A stretch of DNA of 64,000 nt from Oscillibacter valericigenes Sjm18-20 (GTDB lineage: Bacteria > Bacillota > Clostridia > Oscillospirales > Oscillospiraceae): positions 992,001-1,056,000 of the forward strand of contig AP012044.1 in assembly GCA_000283575.1 (NCBI GenBank), in the 5' to 3' direction. Shown in pieces: positions 60,230 through 64,000 of this stretch. Within the stretch, counting starts at the first letter, position 1. Every line of letters begins with the position of its first letter. Below the pieces are notes generated by a model that made no database searches, was not told the origin of the DNA, and was given only the letters and a program-made list of their open reading frames with translations. The position numbers and the translations under genes were made by a program.

Positions 60230-60540
60230 CAGACTGATAGGTTCGTCAAGGCCATTGGAAAAAAATGGAGGGGAGGGGCCTCCTTTTCCCTCGCTGGAAA
60301 AACAAAAACGGGAGGGCACAGCCCGGCAGACAACGTTTGCGAGGTCTGACAAATTTCATAAAAAACCTGCGCTTTTTGTAAAAACTGCTGTATTATGAGC
60401 GACTTTATAAGACGAATTTATGAAAACCGCCGCTGCTTTGGCGGTTGACTTTCCTCTTCTCCGCCGCTACAATAAGACCATCCCACATAGGACTTCAATT
60501 TCTTAAAATACAAGATTTTCCAGAAAGGAGCCTGACGGTT

Positions 60541-60813
60541 ATGACTTTTGCGAACTGCTTCTACACCGATATGACCGCGTCTGCGAACCGCGCAGAGGCT
60601 CCTTTTGCTTGCGCGGATTTTGCTTCCAATAAGGCCATCGCTCTGATTCTGGACGCCGTGATTGCGGCGTCCATTATTATTGTGCCCATTACCATTACTT
60701 TGGTACTGGGCCTGTCCGTTTTGCTGCTGGCAGTCGTACTGGTGCGGCTGGTACTGGTAGTTCTGCTTGTTTTGGAAGAAGTGAATAGGCGCAGGAGACA
60801 TTGGACCGCATGA
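60541..60813 (+). CDS. Small hydrophobic protein ahead of the liv operon (uncertain)
   Basis: An AAAGGAG site 10 bases before the ATG gives a 90-residue ORF. The first 30 residues are polar, with three cysteines or so. About 55 residues follow of almost continuous Leu, Val and Ile (two membrane spans at most), then an Arg-rich end (EEVNRRRRHW). A strong terminator follows within 12 bases. The composition could also reflect an ORF of chance in GT-rich DNA, but ribosome site, length and terminator support a gene. The family is not recognised. Confidence 0.5.
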   Translation: MTFANCFYTDMTASANRAEAPFACADFASNKAIALILDAVIAASIIIVPITITLVLGLSVLLLAVVLVRLVLVVLLVLEEVNRRRRHWTA

Positions 60814-60824
60814 TTTTTGTTACG

Positions 60825-60861
60825 AAAAGCGGCTGCGCTCATGAAGCGCAGCCGCTTTTTT
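60825..60861 (+). terminator. Intrinsic terminator before livK
   Basis: A perfect 15-bp stem (60825-60839 with about 60845-60859) with a 5-base loop is followed by TTTTT. It ends the small hydrophobic ORF and separates it from the liv operon. Confidence 0.8.
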
Positions 60862-60955
60862 GTATAGATCGGGTTTTCGCCTGCGGGAAAACGGACCGGA
60901 CGGCCGCCGGTTCCGTCGCCTGCCACGGAACAAATTTTTGAAGGAGATTTTTACG

Positions 60956-62149
60956 ATGAAAAGGAAAAATGTTTGCAGCCTTGTTCTTGCCGCCGCCATG
61001 ATGGCAACCCTCGCCGGCTGCGGAAGCGGCGGCGCGTCCTCCGCTGCCGCTGCTTCCAGCGGCAGCGCCTCCGGCTCCGCAGCTGCGTCTGCCGACCCCA
61101 TCAAGATCGGCGGGATCGGCCCCATCACAGGCAGCGCCGCGGTATACGGCATTGCCACCCGCAACGGCGCCCAGGTGGCCGTGGACGAGATCAACGCCAT
61201 GGGCGGGATGCAGTTTGAACTGAACTTTCAGGACGACGAGGCCGATGCCGAAAAGGGCGTTAATGCCTATCACACGCTTCAGGACTGGGGTATGCAGATC
61301 GTTTACGGCTGCACCACCACCGGCTCCTGCGTCAATGTGGCGGCCGAGACCAATGCCGATCGGTACTTCCAGCTGACGCCCTCCGCCTCGTCCACCGACG
61401 TGACTGCGGGTAAGGACAACGTGTTCCAGGTCTGCTTTACCGACCCTGGCCAGGGCACTACCGCCGCCGACTATGTGGCGGAGCAGGGCCTCGCGAAGAA
61501 GGTGGCTGTCCTTTACAACAACGGCGACGCCTACTCTACCGGCATCGCCACTGCCTTTGCCGCCGAGGCTGCCGCTAAAGGTCTGGAAGTGGTCTCCAAC
61601 ACTACGTTCCCCGACGACACCAACACAGATTTTTCTGTCCAACTCTCCGACGCGAAGAACAACGGCGCGGAGCTGGTGTTCATGCCCATCTACTATACGC
61701 CCGCCTCTCTGGTTTTGAATCAGGCCAAGAGCATGGACTATTCCCCCATCTTCTTCGGCGGCGACGGCATGGATGGTATTCTGGCCATGGAGGGCTTTGA
61801 CACCTCCCTTGCCGAGGGCCTGATGCTCATGACTCCGTTCAACGCCTCCGATGCCGGCGCGGCCGACTTCGTGGCTAAGTATGAGGCGGCCTACGGCGAG
61901 ACCCCCAATCAGTTCGCCGCCGACGGCTATGACTGCATCTACGCCATCTATGCCGCCTGTGAGAAGGCCGGCATCACCGCCGACATGAGCCACGAGGATG
62001 TCTGCGAGGCCATGATCGCCGCCTTCACTTCCTCCGATTTCAGCGTGGACGGTCTGACTGGAAAGGGCATGACCTGGGGCACCAACGGCGAAGTCTCCAA
62101 GGCACCCATGGTCGTGAAGGTTGAAAACGGCGCTTACTCCACCATGTGA
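60956..62149 (+). CDS. livK: Branched-chain amino-acid ABC transporter, binding lipoprotein
   Basis: A 397-residue lipoprotein: signal peptide with lipobox (LAGC), Ser/Ala/Gly tether, then the type I fold of LivJ/LivK with PIKIGGIGPITGSAAVYGIATRNGAQVAVDEINA at the start (given here in parts: PIKIGGIGPITG, RNGAQVAVDEINA). The segments YGCTTTGSCVNVAAE and DYVAEQGLAKKVAVLYNN are typical. The start at 60956 has AAGGAG upstream; a longer frame to 60860 lacks one. The ligand is probably Leu, Ile or Val, though related proteins bind amides or urea. Confidence 0.92.
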   Translation: MKRKNVCSLVLAAAMMATLAGCGSGGASSAAAASSGSASGSAAASADPIKIGGIGPITGSAAVYGIATRNGAQVAVDEINAMGGMQFELNFQDDEADAEKGVNAYHTLQDWGMQIVYGCTTTGSCVNVAAETNADRYFQLTPSASSTDVTAGKDNVFQVCFTDPGQGTTAADYVAEQGLAKKVAVLYNNGDAYSTGIATAFAAEAAAKGLEVVSNTTFPDDTNTDFSVQLSDAKNNGAELVFMPIYYTPASLVLNQAKSMDYSPIFFGGDGMDGILAMEGFDTSLAEGLMLMTPFNASDAGAADFVAKYEAAYGETPNQFAADGYDCIYAIYAACEKAGITADMSHEDVCEAMIAAFTSSDFSVDGLTGKGMTWGTNGEVSKAPMVVKVENGAYSTM

Positions 62150-62177
62150 TTTTCTATCCCCAGCCTGTGACGGGACT

Positions 62178-62199
62178 GGGAGGCCGCTTGCGGCCTCCC
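62178..62199 (+). other. Stable hairpin between livK and livH
   Basis: A perfect 10-bp GC-rich stem with a TT loop lies 29 bases after the livK stop, and another short GC-rich hairpin follows. Without a T tract, it may protect the livK mRNA end, as in other binding-protein operons here. Confidence 0.5.
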
Positions 62200-62297
62200 G
62201 GTTCCCGCTGTTCAGGTCGGGAGGATACGGCCTGCCGTGGCAGGCCGGGCCCTCCTGACCTGCACGCTCAAATTTGTGAAAGCAGGTGTCTCTTGCT

Positions 62298-63188
62298 ATG
62301 ACAATCCTCTCCAATCTGATCAGCGGTATCAGCCTGGGCAGCATATATGCCATCATCGCGCTGGGCTATACCATGGTCTACGGCATCGCCAAAATGCTGA
62401 ATTTTGCCCATGGCGACGTCATTATGGTGGGCGGGTATCTGTGCTTTTGCACCACCTCCTATCTTGGCTGGCATCCGCTGCCCGCCGTGCTGCTGGCGAT
62501 CGTGGGCTGCACGGTTCTGGGCATTGTGGTGGAGCGTCTGGCGTACAAGCCGCTGCGTTCTGCGCCCTCCCTGGCTGTGCTGATCACCGCCATCGGCGTG
62601 AGCTACTTCCTCCAGAATGCGGCTCTGCTGCTGTGGGGCTCCGATCCCAAGGTATTTCCCGCCTTCTTCAGCTTTTCAGGGCAAAGCGGCGTAGCCCTGT
62701 TGGGCGGCCAGCTCAACATCACCTACGTGGCGATGATCACAGTGACCGTGTGCCTTGTCATCATGCTGGCGCTGACCACGTTTACCGGCCATACCAAAAT
62801 GGGTAAGGCCATGCGGGCCGTATCTGAGGACAAGGGCGCGGCACAGCTCATGGGTATCGACGTGAATTTCACGATCTCCATGACCTTTGCCATTGGCTCG
62901 GGACTCGCGGCTATTGCGGGAGTGCTGCTGTGCTCCACCTATCCCACACTGATGCCCACCACCGGTTCCATGCCAGGTATCAAGGCGTTCACCGCCGCCG
63001 TATTTGGTGGTATCGGCTCCACTCCCGGGGCTTTGCTGGGGGGGCTGCTGTTGGGAGTGATCCAGATTTTTGCCCAGGCCTATGTTTCCACCCAGTTGTC
63101 CGATGCCATTGTGTTTGCGGTGCTGATTGTGGTGCTGTTGGTAAAGCCCACCGGACTTCTCGGCAGACAGGTCCGCGAGAAAGTGTGA
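62298..63188 (+). CDS. livH: Branched-chain amino-acid ABC transporter, permease 1
   Basis: A 296-residue membrane protein with about eight helices. LivH-type segments are seen at GSIYAIIALGYTMVYGIAKMLNFAHGD and at GRAMRAVSEDKG-like MGKAMRAVSEDKGAAQLMGID. The ATG at 62298 is preferred over the GTG at 62286, since AGGTG lies 7-9 bases before the ATG. It pairs with the permease that follows 10 bases later. Confidence 0.93.
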   Translation: MTILSNLISGISLGSIYAIIALGYTMVYGIAKMLNFAHGDVIMVGGYLCFCTTSYLGWHPLPAVLLAIVGCTVLGIVVERLAYKPLRSAPSLAVLITAIGVSYFLQNAALLLWGSDPKVFPAFFSFSGQSGVALLGGQLNITYVAMITVTVCLVIMLALTTFTGHTKMGKAMRAVSEDKGAAQLMGIDVNFTISMTFAIGSGLAAIAGVLLCSTYPTLMPTTGSMPGIKAFTAAVFGGIGSTPGALLGGLLLGVIQIFAQAYVSTQLSDAIVFAVLIVVLLVKPTGLLGRQVREKV

Positions 63189-63198
63189 GGTGAGAAGA

Positions 63199-64000
63199 AT
63201 GGAAAAATTGAAACGCATGGCTCCCTCTACCCGCTCCAGCTTTATCACCTATGGAATGGTAATTGTGGCTTACGCAGTCATGGAGGCCCTGCTCTCCGGA
63301 GGACTTTTGAAGTCCTCCCTGAAGGGCTTGCTGGTTCCCATCTGCGCATACGTGGTCATGGCGGTTTCGCTCAATCTGACGGTGGGGATCATGGGCGAGC
63401 TGAGTCTGGGCCACGCGGGCTTTATGAGCGTGGGCGCATTTACCGCGGTCATTGCGGCGGCGGCTCTGGAGAGCACCGTTACCAGCGGCCCGGTGCGGCT
63501 GGCGGTGTCCATGGCCATCGGCGGCGTGGCCGCGGGACTGGTCAGCCTGATCGTGGTGGTGCCGGTGCTGCGGCTTCAGGGCGACTATCTGGCCATTGTG
63601 ACCCTGGCTTTTGGAGAAATTATTAAAAATATCATCAACTGCGTATATGTGGGCCTGGATGGCGAGGGCTTCCATTTTGGCATGAAGGACGCCGCCTCCC
63701 TGGGGCTGGCCGCGGACGGGAAAATGCTGCTGCAGGGTCCTATGGGTGCGGTGGGCATCCAGAAGCTCTCATCCTTCACCGCCGGGTTCCTTCTCATCCT
63801 GCTGACGTTGGCGGTAGCGCTGAATTTTATCCACAGCCGGGCGGGCCGGGCGGTCATGGCCCTGCGGGACAATCGGATTGCCGCCGAGTCCGTGGGCATC
63901 TCCCCAAGCCGGTACAAAATGATGGCTTTTGTCACCTCCGCCGTACTGGCGGGACTGGCCGGGGGACTGTACGCCATGAACTTTTCCTCCATTCTTGCGA
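63199..64000 (+). CDS. livM: Branched-chain amino-acid ABC transporter, permease 2, truncated by the window end
   Basis: The frame starts at an ATG with GAGGTGAGAAG upstream and stays open to the window end (267 codons). It shows the LivM hallmarks LTVGIMGELSLGHAGFMSVGAF (given in parts: LTVGIMGELSLGHAG), RLQGDYLAIVTLAFGEI and the EAA-like loop RAVMALRDNRIAAESVGI. About 60-90 residues are missing at the C-terminus. The ATPase genes livG and livF are expected beyond the window. Confidence 0.92.
   Translation, partial: MEKLKRMAPSTRSSFITYGMVIVAYAVMEALLSGGLLKSSLKGLLVPICAYVVMAVSLNLTVGIMGELSLGHAGFMSVGAFTAVIAAAALESTVTSGPVRLAVSMAIGGVAAGLVSLIVVVPVLRLQGDYLAIVTLAFGEIIKNIINCVYVGLDGEGFHFGMKDAASLGLAADGKMLLQGPMGAVGIQKLSSFTAGFLLILLTLAVALNFIHSRAGRAVMALRDNRIAAESVGISPSRYKMMAFVTSAVLAGLAGGLYAMNFSSILA

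Noticed and set aside
60418..60801. Minus-strand ORF rich in Gln and Asn opposite the small hydrophobic ORF
   Set aside because: It has no ribosome site, and the plus-strand frame has a better site and its own terminator. The Gln/Asn composition is the mirror of Leu/Val codons.
1..64000. tRNA, rRNA and prophage structural genes
   Set aside because: No cloverleaf, no rRNA-like conserved blocks and no capsid, tail or terminase motifs were seen in any part of the window.

Overview
The window looks like the chromosome of a strictly anaerobic, gut-type Clostridia member, probably Oscillospiraceae near Oscillibacter, Dysosmobacter or Intestinimonas. That placement is inferred from gene content and from the mostly GC-rich coding sequence; no marker gene proves it. 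Supporting traits are a class III (oxygen-sensitive) ribonucleotide reductase, a complete 2-hydroxyglutarate route of glutamate fermentation with a sodium-pumping decarboxylase, short intergenic gaps, strong GGAGG ribosome sites, and lipoproteins with Ser/Ala/Gly-rich tethers. No rRNA, tRNA or CRISPR array was seen.

Layout. 1-2.6 kb: the tail of a MATE exporter, then nrdD behind a promoter that overlaps an NrdR-like box. 2.6-20.9 kb: a lower-GC, mosaic segment holding an IS91-like element with a companion tyrosine recombinase, an IS3 element beside a truncated gene, an IS110 element with a possible bridge RNA, a Ser/Thr kinase, a P-type cation ATPase, a DUF2680-type secreted protein, an ECF sigma factor with an RsgI-like anti-sigma factor and an S-layer-homology protein, and a two-component system. 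nrdG, the NrdD activase, lies only at 21.1 kb, so this segment appears to have been inserted between nrdD and nrdG.

21.7-36.9 kb: a radical SAM protein, then the glutamate-fermentation block. It holds gctAB (minus strand), a divergent AraC regulator, a 2-hydroxyacid dehydrogenase (hgdH-like), hgdC, hgdA, hgdB and gcdA-gcdD-gcdC-gcdB. Together they take 2-oxoglutarate to 2-hydroxyglutarate, its CoA ester, glutaconyl-CoA and crotonyl-CoA, with sodium export. A MoxR ATPase/VWA pair follows.

36.9-41.6 kb (minus strand): an orphan extracellular solute-binding lipoprotein, a membrane GGDEF-EAL c-di-GMP enzyme and a 23-residue membrane peptide, probably one signalling operon. 41.8-51.6 kb: a ROK repressor and a pentose or aldose operon (binding protein, double ATPase, permease, xylulokinase, fucose-isomerase-type isomerase, aldose epimerase). 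52-54.6 kb: a polar amino-acid ABC transporter. 54.9-60.2 kb: a large YcdB/SLH surface protein, an M20 amidohydrolase, and a flavodoxin with a PadR regulator. 60.5-64 kb: a small hydrophobic ORF and the start of a branched-chain amino-acid (liv) ABC operon, cut by the window end.

The most interesting leads are the RsgI-like sigma/anti-sigma/surface-protein operon, the binding-protein/GGDEF-EAL/microprotein operon, an 18-nt motif shared by the two-component promoter and the DUF2680 gene, and the nrdD/nrdG split. Homology statements come from motif recognition alone; no database search was run.
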